The notes under the pieces were generated by a model that saw nothing but the letters and a program-made list of their open reading frames with translations, made no database searches and was not told where the DNA came from. A stretch of DNA of 64,000 nt from an uncultured Clostridium sp. (lineage in GTDB: Bacteria > Bacillota > Clostridia > TANB77 > CAG-508), in contig CANSKZ010000001.1 in NCBI GenBank assembly GCA_947647595.1, positions 200,912-264,911 of the forward strand, given 5' to 3'. Within the stretch, counting starts at the first letter, position 1. Each line of letters starts with the position of its first letter. Below are positions 18,765-28,885 of this stretch, in pieces. A program made the position numbers and the translations under genes.

Positions 18765-20963
18765 ATGACTGAAATTAAAAATGTCACAATCGAAGAAATT
18801 ATTGATAAACAGATAGAAAATTATAGTGATAATGCCGATATAGAATTAATAAAAAAAGCATACAATATGGCAAAAAAAGAGCATGGGGACCAATGTAGAA
18901 TGTCTGGTGAACCATATATTATTCATCCGATGAATGTTGCTTATATATTGGCAAGTCTAGGTATGGATGATGAAACAGTATGTGCTGCGTTGCTACATGA
19001 CATTGTAGAAGATACGAATTTGACAAATGAAGATTTGGCAAAAGAATTTGGTGAATCTATTGCGCAAATGGTGGCAGGTGTTACAAAATTGGGAAGTATC
19101 CGTTTTACGAGTATTGAAGAAAAACAGGCTGAAAATTACCGAAAAATGTTTTTGGCGATGGGAAAAGACATTCGTGTGATTTTGATTAAATTGGCAGATA
19201 GATTGCACAATATGAGAACTCTTAAATTTTTGACGCCAGAAAGACAAATAGCAAATGCAAAAGAAACGATGGATTTATATGCTCCACTTGCCAATCGATT
19301 GGGAATTTACTCGTTAAAATGGGAATTGGAGGATTTATCATTTAAGTATTTGTATCCAGAAAAGTATCATGAAATTGTTTCAGAATTGGATAAAAAAAGA
19401 GAAGAGCGTTTGGAATTTATTTATAAAATAAAGGATGAATTAGCAGAAAGTATTGCAAAACAAAATATTGAAGTGGAAGTAACAGGTCGTGCCAAACATT
19501 TATATAGTATTTACAAAAAAATGCAAAGAGACAAAAAGGGATTAGACCAAATTTATGATTTATTTGCTTTGCGAATTTTAGTAAATAATGTGAGAGATTG
19601 TTATACAACATTGGGAATTGTACATGAAATGTATACACCAATGCCAGGTCGATTTAAAGATTATATTGCTGTTCCAAAAACAAATATGTATCAATCGATT
19701 CATACCACTTTGCTCGGACCTAAAGGAGTTCCATTTGAAGTGCAAATTCGTACATGGGATATGCATCGAATTGCTGAATTTGGTATTGCGGCACATTGGG
19801 CCTATAAAGAAGCGAGTAATGAAGGGGAAAAGAAAAGTGTTGTTGTAAGTGATGATAAATTAGCTTGGCTTAGAGAAAGCTTAGAATGGCAAAAAAATAC
19901 GGAAAATCCAGTAGAGTTTTTGAGAACATTAAAAACAGAATTATTTGAAGATGAAGTATATGTTTTTACACCAAAAGGAATGATAAAGGAATTGCCAATT
20001 GATGCAACGCCAATTGATTTTGCGTATAGTGTTCATGAACAAATTGGGCATCGAATGATTGGCTGTAAAATCAATGGAAAAATGATGCCAATTATCACAA
20101 AATTAAATAATGGTGATATTGTAGAAGTATTGACATCTGACCAAGCCAAAGGTCCAAGTCGTGATTGGTTAAAATTTGTGAAAAGTTCATCTGCGAAAAC
20201 GAGGATTAATCAATGGTTTAAAAGAGAACAACGTGCGGAAAACATAGAAAAAGGCAAAGAAATTATTGAGCGTGAAATAAAGAAGTTGGGAATGAAACAT
20301 GCTGAGCTTTGGAAGTCAGAATGGATTCAAGAAATTTTAGAAAAATACAAATTTAATGGTGTAGATGATTTATATGCAAGTATTGGATTTGGTGGAATTT
20401 CAGATAAAAAAGTGATGGCACGCTTATTAAACGAATATCGCAAAGAACATGAGGAAGAAGATTTAGAACAAAAAATTGAAGAATTGGTACAAGCAAAACC
20501 TAAAGCAAAACCTTCTAGAAATGGCATTTATGTGAAAGGAATTGAAAATTGTTTGGTGAAACTTTCTAAATGTTGTAATCCATTGCCTGGTGATGAAGTT
20601 GTTGGTTATATTACAAAGGGAAGAGGCGTTTCAGTGCATCGTAAGGATTGTATCAATTTGAAGGATTTGGTGGGACAAGATGATAGAATGATTGAGGTTT
20701 ATTGGGCAGATGAAGTAAATGCTGTATATACGGTGGAAGTAGAAATATTTGCCAATGACAGAGCTGGTTTGCTGAAAGATATTGTGAAACAAATTGAAAA
20801 TTATAAAGTAAAATTAATGGGTGTTAATAGTAGAACAACGCGTGAGGATATTGCCATTATTGATGTAATGCTTGAGACATCTAGCATGGATGATTTGACA
20901 AAATTGATGAATTCGTTTATGCGTGTAGAAAGTGTTTATGATGTTTATAGAAAGAGAGGATAA
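18765..20963 (+). CDS. rsh: bifunctional (p)ppGpp synthetase/hydrolase RelA/SpoT
   Basis: 732 residues, full length. HD hydrolase domain with LLHDIVEDT and KLADRLHNMRT. Synthetase domain with GRAKHLYSIYKKM, YQSIHTT and VQIRTWDMH. TGS domain (VYVFTPKG), zinc-finger-type CCNPLPGD and a C-terminal ACT domain. Controls the stringent response. In an apparent operon recJ-rsh-MBL-dtd. Confidence 0.96.
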   Translation: MTEIKNVTIEEIIDKQIENYSDNADIELIKKAYNMAKKEHGDQCRMSGEPYIIHPMNVAYILASLGMDDETVCAALLHDIVEDTNLTNEDLAKEFGESIAQMVAGVTKLGSIRFTSIEEKQAENYRKMFLAMGKDIRVILIKLADRLHNMRTLKFLTPERQIANAKETMDLYAPLANRLGIYSLKWELEDLSFKYLYPEKYHEIVSELDKKREERLEFIYKIKDELAESIAKQNIEVEVTGRAKHLYSIYKKMQRDKKGLDQIYDLFALRILVNNVRDCYTTLGIVHEMYTPMPGRFKDYIAVPKTNMYQSIHTTLLGPKGVPFEVQIRTWDMHRIAEFGIAAHWAYKEASNEGEKKSVVVSDDKLAWLRESLEWQKNTENPVEFLRTLKTELFEDEVYVFTPKGMIKELPIDATPIDFAYSVHEQIGHRMIGCKINGKMMPIITKLNNGDIVEVLTSDQAKGPSRDWLKFVKSSSAKTRINQWFKREQRAENIEKGKEIIEREIKKLGMKHAELWKSEWIQEILEKYKFNGVDDLYASIGFGGISDKKVMARLLNEYRKEHEEEDLEQKIEELVQAKPKAKPSRNGIYVKGIENCLVKLSKCCNPLPGDEVVGYITKGRGVSVHRKDCINLKDLVGQDDRMIEVYWADEVNAVYTVEVEIFANDRAGLLKDIVKQIENYKVKLMGVNSRTTREDIAIIDVMLETSSMDDLTKLMNSFMRVESVYDVYRKRG

Positions 20964-20968
20964 AGAGT

Positions 20969-21622
20969 GTGATACTAAAGAGATTGCAAGTAGCGACAGG
21001 ACAACCTAATTTACGAACCAATACATATATAGTATGTGATGAAAGAACAAAAGAAGCGATGGTAATTGACCCAGGAGGAGAAGCCGAAAGAATTGTTGAA
21101 GTATTGGATATTCTAAGTGTGGAAGAAATAAGATATATTTTTTTGACGCATTGTCACGCAGACCATATTGGTGGAATTCATGATTTGAAAGAGGCTAAAG
21201 GTGGAAAAATTTTAATTAGTCGTGAGGATAGCGAAGGATTATATAATAAGGAAATTAGTTTAGCAGACTATGTGAATATGCAAATTCCTGACTTAGAAGC
21301 GGATTCTAGAATTGATGATGAAGATTTGATTCATGTTGGAGATATTGAATTTAAAGTAATTAGTACGCCAGGACACACCAAAGGGAGTGTTTCATTATAT
21401 TGTGAAAAAGAGCGATTAATTTTTACGGGAGATACACTTTTTTCAGGAACCTGGGGAAGAACGGATTTGCCAACTGGGAATTTTGGCGAGATTATGGCTT
21501 CAATTTCGGACAAATTAATGCTATTGCCAGAAGAAACAATTTGCTATCCTGGACATGGAAAAACAACTATGATTCAGGATGAAAAAAATATTTATTTGGA
21601 ATTAAAGGGAAAGGATTTTTAA
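20969..21622 (+). CDS. MBL-fold hydrolase, glyoxalase II-like
   Basis: 217 residues, GTG start 5 bp after rsh. Metal motif THCHADHIGG, then STPGHTKGS and CYPGHGKTT, all as in the YqgX/glyoxalase II-like group. Probably a thioester hydrolase, substrate unknown. Located between rsh and dtd, as in many Firmicutes. Confidence 0.88.
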   Translation: MILKRLQVATGQPNLRTNTYIVCDERTKEAMVIDPGGEAERIVEVLDILSVEEIRYIFLTHCHADHIGGIHDLKEAKGGKILISREDSEGLYNKEISLADYVNMQIPDLEADSRIDDEDLIHVGDIEFKVISTPGHTKGSVSLYCEKERLIFTGDTLFSGTWGRTDLPTGNFGEIMASISDKLMLLPEETICYPGHGKTTMIQDEKNIYLELKGKDF

Positions 21623-21629
21623 AGTTGTT

Positions 21630-22067
21630 ATGAGATTATTAATACAACGTGTGCAAAACGCCAAAGTAGTGGTAGAAAACGAAACTGTGGGTGAAATAAA
21701 AAAAGGATTTCTGGTTTTGTGTGGAATTACGCATTCAGATACAAAGGTACAAGCAGATTATTTGGCAAATAAATTATGCAATTTGCGTGTTTTTGAAGAT
21801 GAAAATCAGAAGATGAATTTGTCTTTGAAAGATGTTAGTGGTGAACTTTTGATTGTTTCGCAGTTTACTTTGTATGGAGATTGTACTTCTGGAAATCGAC
21901 CAAGTTTTACAGAAGCAGCAAAACCAGAACAGGCAAATGAGTTGTATGAATATTTTATGGAAAAATGCAAAGCACAAAATGTTAAAGTGGAAAAAGGGAT
22001 TTTTGGGGCAGATATGAAAGTTTCTTTATTAAATGATGGACCAGTTACTATTATGTTAGAAAAATAA
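21630..22067 (+). CDS. dtd: D-aminoacyl-tRNA deacylase
   Basis: 145 residues, full length. MRLLIQRVQNAKV start, SQFTLYGD active-site segment and the NDGPVTI Gly-cisPro motif. Removes D-amino acids and Gly mischarged on tRNA. Last gene of the recJ-rsh-MBL-dtd run; its stop is adjacent to the converging 22068 gene. Confidence 0.95.
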   Translation: MRLLIQRVQNAKVVVENETVGEIKKGFLVLCGITHSDTKVQADYLANKLCNLRVFEDENQKMNLSLKDVSGELLIVSQFTLYGDCTSGNRPSFTEAAKPEQANELYEYFMEKCKAQNVKVEKGIFGADMKVSLLNDGPVTIMLEK

Positions 22068-22349
22068 TTAATTGGGAAATCTTTCGTAGATATATTTTAT
22101 GATGTTTTCTAAATTATCATCTGTTATATTGATAAAAACGCCACTGTCAATACTAATCCAAAGATTGATTTTGAATTTTTCTTTATTATCAATGAAACAA
22201 CTGATTAGTTCAATCATATCAACAGGATTATCATAGGATATTTCCCAAAATAAATCGTCTGTCATTTCGATATTCTTAGAGAAAAAAAGCTCTAAGAATT
22301 TTTTGATTTCTCCAGATGTTTCACTATAAAAATTGATAATACCTTTCAT
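22068..22349 (-). CDS. small acidic protein of unknown function
   Basis: 93 residues from the ATG at 22349 (GGAGGAA upstream). No signal or membrane segment. Sequence starts MKGIINFYSETSGEIKKFLELF. The later FWEISYDNPVDMIELISCFIDN and WISIDSGVFINITDDN suggest a small alpha/beta immunity-like or SMI1-like fold, but I do not recognise it. Convergent with dtd with no gap. Confidence 0.65.
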   Translation of the reverse strand: MKGIINFYSETSGEIKKFLELFFSKNIEMTDDLFWEISYDNPVDMIELISCFIDNKEKFKINLWISIDSGVFINITDDNLENIIKYIYERFPN

Positions 22350-22412
22350 AAATTTCCTCCATATAGTATATATTTTCAAAAATTTCAAATAATATACATA
22401 AATGGAGGTAAT

Positions 22413-23099
22413 ATGAAAAGAGTTGTTATAATAAGTTTATGTTTTTTAAGTGTTTTATTATTTTGCCTAACAGGTTGTGCTAAGCAACAAGAACCAACAA
22501 TTGATAATAAGTTGGATGCGGAATTGGAATACATTGAAGATTTAATTTTTAAAGTGGCTAATCAATATGCAAAAGGCGAATTTATCGAAGATGATAAAAT
22601 TAATTGGGAATGGATAAAGCCAGACATTACTAAAATAAATGATTCATGGGGGACGTTAATTTTAGATTTAACAGAAGTCAATGTTCAAAATCAAGATATT
22701 ATGGATTTTAGTAAGCATTTGAATGGATTGCTAATTTCGATTAGTGAGGAAGATGAACAGGTTATGTTAGAAGAATTAAAGGAATTGTATAAAAAAGTAA
22801 TTGTTTTTAGACAAGCTTATTCCGAAGATAAGAATCAGATACAGAAAAACAAAATAAAAAGTGGAGTGTTATCGGTTTATAGTTCGGCGAATAAGGATGA
22901 CTGGGCAACGGTAAAAACAGACATAGATGCGATTCTGGAAAGTTATAAAGGATTGATGAATGATATTCGTTATGCGGAAGAAAACGGTTTTAATTTAAAT
23001 AAAGTATATGTACTGTTGGAAGAATATAAAATGAGCACACAAACACAAAATTATGATTTGGTTCGTATGAAATATATTGTAACTGTTGAAAATTTATAA
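22413..23099 (+). CDS. lipoprotein of unknown function
   Basis: 228 residues. Lipobox LTGC with Cys22 after a hydrophobic signal, so membrane-anchored on the outer face. The rest is helical and acidic, with no catalytic motif. Ribosome site GGAGG 6 bases upstream; terminator at 23107. Confidence 0.8.
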   Translation: MKRVVIISLCFLSVLLFCLTGCAKQQEPTIDNKLDAELEYIEDLIFKVANQYAKGEFIEDDKINWEWIKPDITKINDSWGTLILDLTEVNVQNQDIMDFSKHLNGLLISISEEDEQVMLEELKELYKKVIVFRQAYSEDKNQIQKNKIKSGVLSVYSSANKDDWATVKTDIDAILESYKGLMNDIRYAEENGFNLNKVYVLLEEYKMSTQTQNYDLVRMKYIVTVENL

Positions 23100-23106
23100 A
23101 AAATGA

Positions 23107-23128
23107 GGGCACAAAAAGGTGCCCTTTT
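23107..23128. terminator. terminator between lipoprotein gene and asd
   Basis: GGGCAC, loop, GTGCCC then TTTT; A-run on the left serves the opposite strand. Confidence 0.88.
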
Positions 23129-23133
23129 AAAAT

Positions 23134-24120
23134 TTAATTTTCTTTTTCAATTAACCATTTTAGAATTTGGACAGCATTGGTAGCAGCACCTTTTCGAATA
23201 TTATCTGCAACGCACCAGAAATTTAGTCCATAGGGAACACTTTCATCACGTCTGATTCTTCCTACAAAAATTTCATTATGACCAGTTGCATTAGTAGCAA
23301 GTGGATAGAGATTTTTGTGGATATCATCTTGAACAACAATACCATTTGTGTTTTTTAGTTTGGTAATGATTTTGGCAAGGTCAAATTCTTTTTCAAATTC
23401 AACATTAATGGATTCACTGTGAGAATTCTCTACAGGAACACGAACAGTAGTGGCAGTGATTTTTAAATCTGGTTGATGTAAAATTTTTCGTGTTTCATTT
23501 ATCATTTTAAGTTCTTCTTTGGTATAACCATTTTCTAAAAATACATCAATTTGTGGCAAACAGTTATTGTAAATTGGGTAAGAAAATTTTGTGGTGGTAT
23601 GATTCTTTAAATCATCAATTCCTTTTTTTCCGGCACCAGATACAGCTTGATAAGTTGAATAAACAATTCGCTTGATAGGACAAATGTCATTCATAACTTT
23701 TAAGGGAACAACGGCTTGAATTGTAGAACAATTTGGGTTCGCAATAATACCGTGATGTTGGGAAGCATCTTCTGGATTTACTTCTGGCACAACCAAAGGA
23801 ACTTCTGGGTCCATACGGAAGCAACTGCTATTATCAATGACAGTGCAACCTTTTGAAGCAGCAATTGGTGCAAATTGTTTTGCGGTATCACCTCCAGCGG
23901 AAAATATGGCATAGTCAAAATTGTCATCAAAAGAATGGCTGTTTAATTCTTGTACAATGTATTCTTTCTCATTAAAAAAAATTTTGGTTCCAGCTGATTT
24001 TTTTGAAGCAAAAAAAACGTATTCGCAAATCGGCAAATGAAATTCTTTTAAAACCTCTAATGCAGTTTTACCAACGACTCCAGTTGCACCTACAAGAGCT
24101 AATTTATAAGTTTTCATCAA
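23134..24120 (-). CDS. asd: aspartate-semialdehyde dehydrogenase
   Basis: 328 residues. NADP-binding GATGVVGKTALE at the N-terminus, catalytic Cys in NPNCSTIQ, and VPVENSHSES. Converts aspartyl phosphate to aspartate semialdehyde for Lys/diaminopimelate, Thr and Met synthesis. Single gene. Confidence 0.96.
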   Translation of the reverse strand: MMKTYKLALVGATGVVGKTALEVLKEFHLPICEYVFFASKKSAGTKIFFNEKEYIVQELNSHSFDDNFDYAIFSAGGDTAKQFAPIAASKGCTVIDNSSCFRMDPEVPLVVPEVNPEDASQHHGIIANPNCSTIQAVVPLKVMNDICPIKRIVYSTYQAVSGAGKKGIDDLKNHTTTKFSYPIYNNCLPQIDVFLENGYTKEELKMINETRKILHQPDLKITATTVRVPVENSHSESINVEFEKEFDLAKIITKLKNTNGIVVQDDIHKNLYPLATNATGHNEIFVGRIRRDESVPYGLNFWCVADNIRKGAATNAVQILKWLIEKEN

Positions 24121-24242
24121 TATATCAAATCCTTTCTCATTGTTATTTTATTTATTATATGATATATTATAAAAAATGTACATAAGTTCTTGATTATTTG
24201 TGAAAAAATGGATAAAATAAAAAAAGACAAAGGAGAATAAAT

Positions 24243-25265
24243 ATGGCAAATTGGAAAAAGAAAAATGGAATTTCAATGATTTCACTTGTGATTACAATCA
24301 TTGTGTTACTTATCTTAATAGGTGTAACACTTAGAATGGGAGGACTTTTTATTATTGATAAAGCAATCTTAGCTTCATCCAAAACAACAGAAGCTTTGTT
24401 ACAAGAAGAAATAGAATTAATATTAGCAGATATCGACATTTCTTATTGGGTGGAAGCAAAGGATGAGAATAAATTAGATTATTCTAAACGAAAATTGAAA
24501 GAGAAATTAGAAGAATTAGAGCACATTGAAAATGTTCAAATAGCAGAAGACGATAATAAAAATTTGAATATTGTTTTTTCATCAAAAGATAAAAATTATG
24601 AATTTCAAATTTTGACAAATGGAGAAGTAAATTTAAGGAATCCGTTAAAAGGTAATGTAAAATTAGGAGATTATATCGAATATCCAATTGAATACACGGA
24701 TGTATATTCGGAAGAATTCTATACTGCTTCTAATGGTTGGAGAGTTATAGACGATGGTGTTATGGAAGGGACTTCTGGTTATGTAAAAATAATTAGTACA
24801 GGAATACCAGCAAAATGGTGTTGTGAGGGAGTCAATAATCGTGTGGAAGTAAATGATTTGATGAATCATTTTGAAGATATTGAGTTAAGAATAAGTGACG
24901 GAAGCGATATAAAAGGTAGTCAATTTAAAAATGAAAAATTTGCTGATAGGATAACAACCTTATCGTTAAGTGAATTAAATCATGTGCACAATGTTCTTTA
25001 TAAAACAAAAAGAGATTTGAATGATGAAAGTAAACTAGAAGATAAATATGGATTATTTGACTTAAATAATTATTATATGTTTTGTTATTGGTTAGGTACG
25101 ATAAAAGAAGAAACTCAAACAGGATTGTATTTTATGACAGATGAAGGCATAGAATATTATGATTACGAATACAGTCAAGCAAGACTTGGCGTAAGACCAG
25201 TTATTTACTTAAAGAGTGAATTAAATGGAAAATTAGAAAATAATGTTTGGAAAATAATTGATTAA
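24243..25265 (+). CDS. prepilin-like surface protein
   Basis: 340 residues. The N-terminus has a type IV prepilin-like motif, KKNGISMISLVITIIVLLIL, with cleavage expected before the Ile-Ser start of the helix. The large C-terminal part ends RLGVRPVIYLKSEL...W, a pattern common in secreted pseudopilin-like proteins of Clostridia (DUF6273-like end). Peptidase and assembly genes are not in the window. 9 bp upstream of the P-ATPase. Confidence 0.75.
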   Translation: MANWKKKNGISMISLVITIIVLLILIGVTLRMGGLFIIDKAILASSKTTEALLQEEIELILADIDISYWVEAKDENKLDYSKRKLKEKLEELEHIENVQIAEDDNKNLNIVFSSKDKNYEFQILTNGEVNLRNPLKGNVKLGDYIEYPIEYTDVYSEEFYTASNGWRVIDDGVMEGTSGYVKIISTGIPAKWCCEGVNNRVEVNDLMNHFEDIELRISDGSDIKGSQFKNEKFADRITTLSLSELNHVHNVLYKTKRDLNDESKLEDKYGLFDLNNYYMFCYWLGTIKEETQTGLYFMTDEGIEYYDYEYSQARLGVRPVIYLKSELNGKLENNVWKIID

Positions 25266-25274
25266 GGAGGAAAT

Positions 25275-27968
25275 ATGAAAGAAAATTGGTTTAATTTGAC
25301 TGTAGAACAAACAGCTCAGAAATTGGAGACAAATATAAAAGAAGGGTTAAGTCAAAACGGTTTAGCGACTAAGTATGAAAAATACGGATACAATGAATTG
25401 AAAGCAAAAAAGAAAAAAAGTATGATTGTCAAATTCTTAGAACAATTTAAAGATTTTATGATTATCATTTTAATTATTGCAGCGATTGTTTCAGGAATTG
25501 TTGGAATTCAAGAAGGAGAAGGAATTACGGACACGATTATTATTTTAATTGTGGTTGTCCTAAATGCCATTATTGGTGTTGCACAAGAAAATAAAGCGGA
25601 GAAATCGTTGGAAGCTTTGCAGAAAATGAGTAGTCATGCAGCAAAAGTTATTCGAGATGGAAAATTGGCAGTTGTTCCAGCCAAAGATTTAGTGCCTGGT
25701 GATGTTGTCATCCTAGAAACAGGAGATTATATTCCAGCGGATTTAAGAATTATTGAAGCGATTAATTTGAAATCCCAAGAATCAGCAATGACGGGTGAAT
25801 CAGTGCCAGTCGATAAATCTTCTGATACAATTAATGGGGAAGTCAGTTTAGGCGACAGAAAAAATATTTTATTTTCATCTAGTTTAATTACATACGGTCG
25901 AGGCAAAGGAATTGTAGTTGGAACTGGTATGAATACAGAAGTTGGAAAAATTGCGAAAATGATTGATGAGACAGATGAGTCACAAACGCCACTTCAAATT
26001 AAGTTAAATAATTTGGGAAAAACGTTAGGAATTGTTGCCTTATTACTTTGTGCTGTGATTTTTGTGGTAGGAACACTGTATGGAAAAGAACCAGTGCATA
26101 TGTTTATGACAGCTGTATCACTTGCAGTGGCTGCTATTCCAGAAGGATTGGCGGCGGTTTCTACCATTGTTTTGGCAATTGGTGTGCAACGTATGGTGAA
26201 AAGAAATGCAATTGTTAAAAAATTGCCAGCGGTTGAAACACTAGGTTGTGCATCGGTTATTTGTTCGGATAAAACAGGAACCTTAACTCAAAATAAAATG
26301 ACCGTCAAAAAAATATTTGTTAATAGCAGAGTACAAAATATAGAGGAAATCAAAGACAAAAGCGATGAATTAGACAAATTAGTCAAATCAGGAATGCTTT
26401 GCAATGATACTAAAGTTGCCGAAGATGGCAAATTAACTGGTGACCCAACCGAAACGGCGCTAGTTGATATGGGATTTGCGTTAGGATATGAAGGATATAC
26501 CATCGAAAATAATCCACGCGAATTTGAAATTCCATTTGATTCAGACCGAAAATTAATGACAACCGTTCACAAAACGGAAGACGGAAAATATATTGTTTAC
26601 ACAAAAGGTGGTGTTGACGAATTATTAAAATGTTGCAACAGATATTCTGAAAATGGTCAAACTAAAAGTGATTTAGCAGATTACAAATCTTTGATTTTAT
26701 CGACGAATAAATCTATGGCAGAAAAAGCATTAAGAGTGCTTGCATTTGGCTACAAAATTATAGAACATTCTTTAACAAAAGAGGATATTGACCATTTAGA
26801 AAGTGATTTGATTTTTGTTGGTATGTGTGGCATGATTGACCCACCAAGAGAAGAAGTAAAAGATGCAGTTAAAAAATGTGTATCAGCAGGTATTAAAACA
26901 GTGATGATTACAGGAGACCACAAAATCACAGCAACAGCAATTGCTAAAGAGTTAGGCATTTTGCAAGAGGAAAGCGAAGCCATTACAGGAAGCGATTTAG
27001 AAAAAATGTCGGATGAAGAATTGAAAAATAAAGTGAGAAGTATTTCGGTATATGCAAGAGTTTCGCCAGAACATAAAGTACGAATTGTGAAAGCTTGGCA
27101 AGCAAACGGAGAAGTAGTTGCCATGACAGGTGATGGTGTGAACGATGCACCAGCATTAAAAAATGCCAACATTGGTTGTGCCATGGGAATTGTTGGGACA
27201 GATGTTTCCAAAGAAGCAGCAGATGTTATTTTGACAGATGATAATTTTTCAACCATTGTAGCAGCGGTAGAAGAAGGAAGACGTATTTATGATAATATTT
27301 TAAAAGCGATTGCATTTTTATTGTCGAGTAATATTGGGGAAATTGTGGTACTATTTTTAGCAATTATGTTGACACCAATTTTAGCAAAGTTATTTCATAT
27401 TACGAATATTAGCCAATTAGAACCGCTTCTTCCAATGCATATTTTATGGATAAATTTAGTAACGGATTCTCTTCCTGCTTTAGCTTTAGCAGTAGATCCA
27501 GCAGATAGAAATATTATGAAACGAAAACCAATTCAAAACAGCAAAGGAATTTTTAGCAAAGGGATGACTTGGCGAATTATGTATCAAGGATTTTGGATTG
27601 GATTGATTACGTTAATTGCATTTATATTAGGACTTAGTACAGAAGGAGATTCTGCTTATAAAATTAGAGTGGCACAAACAATGGCATTTAGTGTGTTGGC
27701 ACTTTCGGAATTGGTGCATGTGTTTAATGTAAGAAATAATCAAGAATCGATTTTTAAGGGAAATCCATTTAACAATAGTAAGCTGATTTTGGCAATTGGA
27801 ATTTCGGCACTGTTAATGTTAGTTGTATTGTTTGTACCAGGTTTGCGAGAAATATTTGATTTGGAAGTATTACCAAAAGATCAATTGATTGAAACCATTT
27901 TGCTAATATTCTCTCCATTATTGGTTGTTGAAGTATTTAAGTTGGGGAAGATAAATGGAAAAGATTAA
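25275..27968 (+). CDS. calcium-type P-type ATPase
   Basis: 897 residues, type II P-ATPase. TGESVPVDK actuator loop, phosphorylation site SDKTGTLT (Asp332), MITGDH, TGDGVNDAP, and about ten membrane helices. The IPEGL motif in helix 4 and the NLVTD motif in helix 6 match PMCA/SERCA-like calcium exporters. No in-frame CGG in 897 codons. Terminator follows. Confidence 0.92.
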   Translation: MKENWFNLTVEQTAQKLETNIKEGLSQNGLATKYEKYGYNELKAKKKKSMIVKFLEQFKDFMIIILIIAAIVSGIVGIQEGEGITDTIIILIVVVLNAIIGVAQENKAEKSLEALQKMSSHAAKVIRDGKLAVVPAKDLVPGDVVILETGDYIPADLRIIEAINLKSQESAMTGESVPVDKSSDTINGEVSLGDRKNILFSSSLITYGRGKGIVVGTGMNTEVGKIAKMIDETDESQTPLQIKLNNLGKTLGIVALLLCAVIFVVGTLYGKEPVHMFMTAVSLAVAAIPEGLAAVSTIVLAIGVQRMVKRNAIVKKLPAVETLGCASVICSDKTGTLTQNKMTVKKIFVNSRVQNIEEIKDKSDELDKLVKSGMLCNDTKVAEDGKLTGDPTETALVDMGFALGYEGYTIENNPREFEIPFDSDRKLMTTVHKTEDGKYIVYTKGGVDELLKCCNRYSENGQTKSDLADYKSLILSTNKSMAEKALRVLAFGYKIIEHSLTKEDIDHLESDLIFVGMCGMIDPPREEVKDAVKKCVSAGIKTVMITGDHKITATAIAKELGILQEESEAITGSDLEKMSDEELKNKVRSISVYARVSPEHKVRIVKAWQANGEVVAMTGDGVNDAPALKNANIGCAMGIVGTDVSKEAADVILTDDNFSTIVAAVEEGRRIYDNILKAIAFLLSSNIGEIVVLFLAIMLTPILAKLFHITNISQLEPLLPMHILWINLVTDSLPALALAVDPADRNIMKRKPIQNSKGIFSKGMTWRIMYQGFWIGLITLIAFILGLSTEGDSAYKIRVAQTMAFSVLALSELVHVFNVRNNQESIFKGNPFNNSKLILAIGISALLMLVVLFVPGLREIFDLEVLPKDQLIETILLIFSPLLVVEVFKLGKINGKD

Positions 27969-27995
27969 TGTGTCGTAAAATTTAAGTTTGAAAGA

Positions 27996-28030
27996 AGAAA
28001 TAATCAAAAAAGTGATTATTTCTTTTTTTC
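27996..28030 (+). terminator. terminator of P-ATPase
   Basis: AGAAATAATCA / TGATTATTTCT stem with a T-run. Confidence 0.9.
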
Positions 28031-28045
28031 TGTGTAAAAATGTGT

Positions 28046-28051
28046 TACAAT
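28046..28051 (+). promoter_or_regulatory. -10 box placing the prmC transcript start at its ATG
   Basis: TACAAT 28046-28051 lies 7 bases before the prmC ATG (28058). No ribosome site is visible. Transcription would start at or next to the A of ATG, suggesting a leaderless mRNA. Confidence 0.45.
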
Positions 28052-28057
28052 AGAAAT

Positions 28058-28882
28058 ATGAAAATAAGAGAAGTGTTAAAAAATGGAATTGCGAAATTAA
28101 ATGAATATGATGTGGAAGAGGCAGATTGGAAGGCAAAGTTACTACTTTTGTATGAATTGGAAATTTCAAAGGAGCAATTGGCGATGCAACAGGATAATGA
28201 AATGAATTCGCAGAAAATAAAAAAATTTGACAAGCATATGGAAGAATTGATACAGGGAAAACCACTTCAATATATTACAAATTCACAAGGCTTTTATGGT
28301 TTGGATTTTTATGTGGATGAAAATGTTTTAATTCCACAACCAGATACAGAAATTTTGGTAGAAGAAATTGTGAACATTTCAAAAAACAAAAAAAAGATTT
28401 TGGATATTTGTACAGGAAGTGGAGCTATTGCAATAGCGATTGCTAAAAATACAGACTCGGAAATACAGGCTAGTGATATTAGCTGGGAGGCATTGGAAAT
28501 TGCAAAGAAAAATGCAATAAACCATGATGTAAAAATTGAATGGATACAATCCGATCTGTTTGAAAATATAGAAGGAAAATTTGATGTGATTGTTTCGAAT
28601 CCGCCTTATATTGAAACAAAAACGATTTCCACTTTATCGCCTGAAGTGAAAAATGAACCATTTCTTGCTTTGGATGGTGGAGAGGATGGACTTGAATTTT
28701 ATCGTGTTTTGACGCAAGAAGCGAAGCGATATTTAGTCAGTGGTGGAATTTTAGCGGTTGAGATTGGCTATAATCAAAAAGAAAAAGTAATGCAACTTTT
28801 TGAAAAGGCTGGTTTTTGTGAAATTTATGCAAAGAAAGATTGGGGAAAACAAGATAGAATTGTTGTAGGAAAATGGAGGTAA
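28058..28882 (+). CDS. prmC: release-factor glutamine N5-methyltransferase
   Basis: 274 residues from the ATG at 28058. N-terminal helical domain, SAM motif LDICTGSGAIAIAIAK and catalytic NPPY. Methylates the GGQ Gln of release factors RF1 and RF2. First gene of prmC-whiA-hemW. An alternative in-frame ATG at 28040 would lie across the -10 box. Confidence 0.93.
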   Translation: MKIREVLKNGIAKLNEYDVEEADWKAKLLLLYELEISKEQLAMQQDNEMNSQKIKKFDKHMEELIQGKPLQYITNSQGFYGLDFYVDENVLIPQPDTEILVEEIVNISKNKKKILDICTGSGAIAIAIAKNTDSEIQASDISWEALEIAKKNAINHDVKIEWIQSDLFENIEGKFDVIVSNPPYIETKTISTLSPEVKNEPFLALDGGEDGLEFYRVLTQEAKRYLVSGGILAVEIGYNQKEKVMQLFEKAGFCEIYAKKDWGKQDRIVVGKWR

Positions 28883-28885
28883 AAG

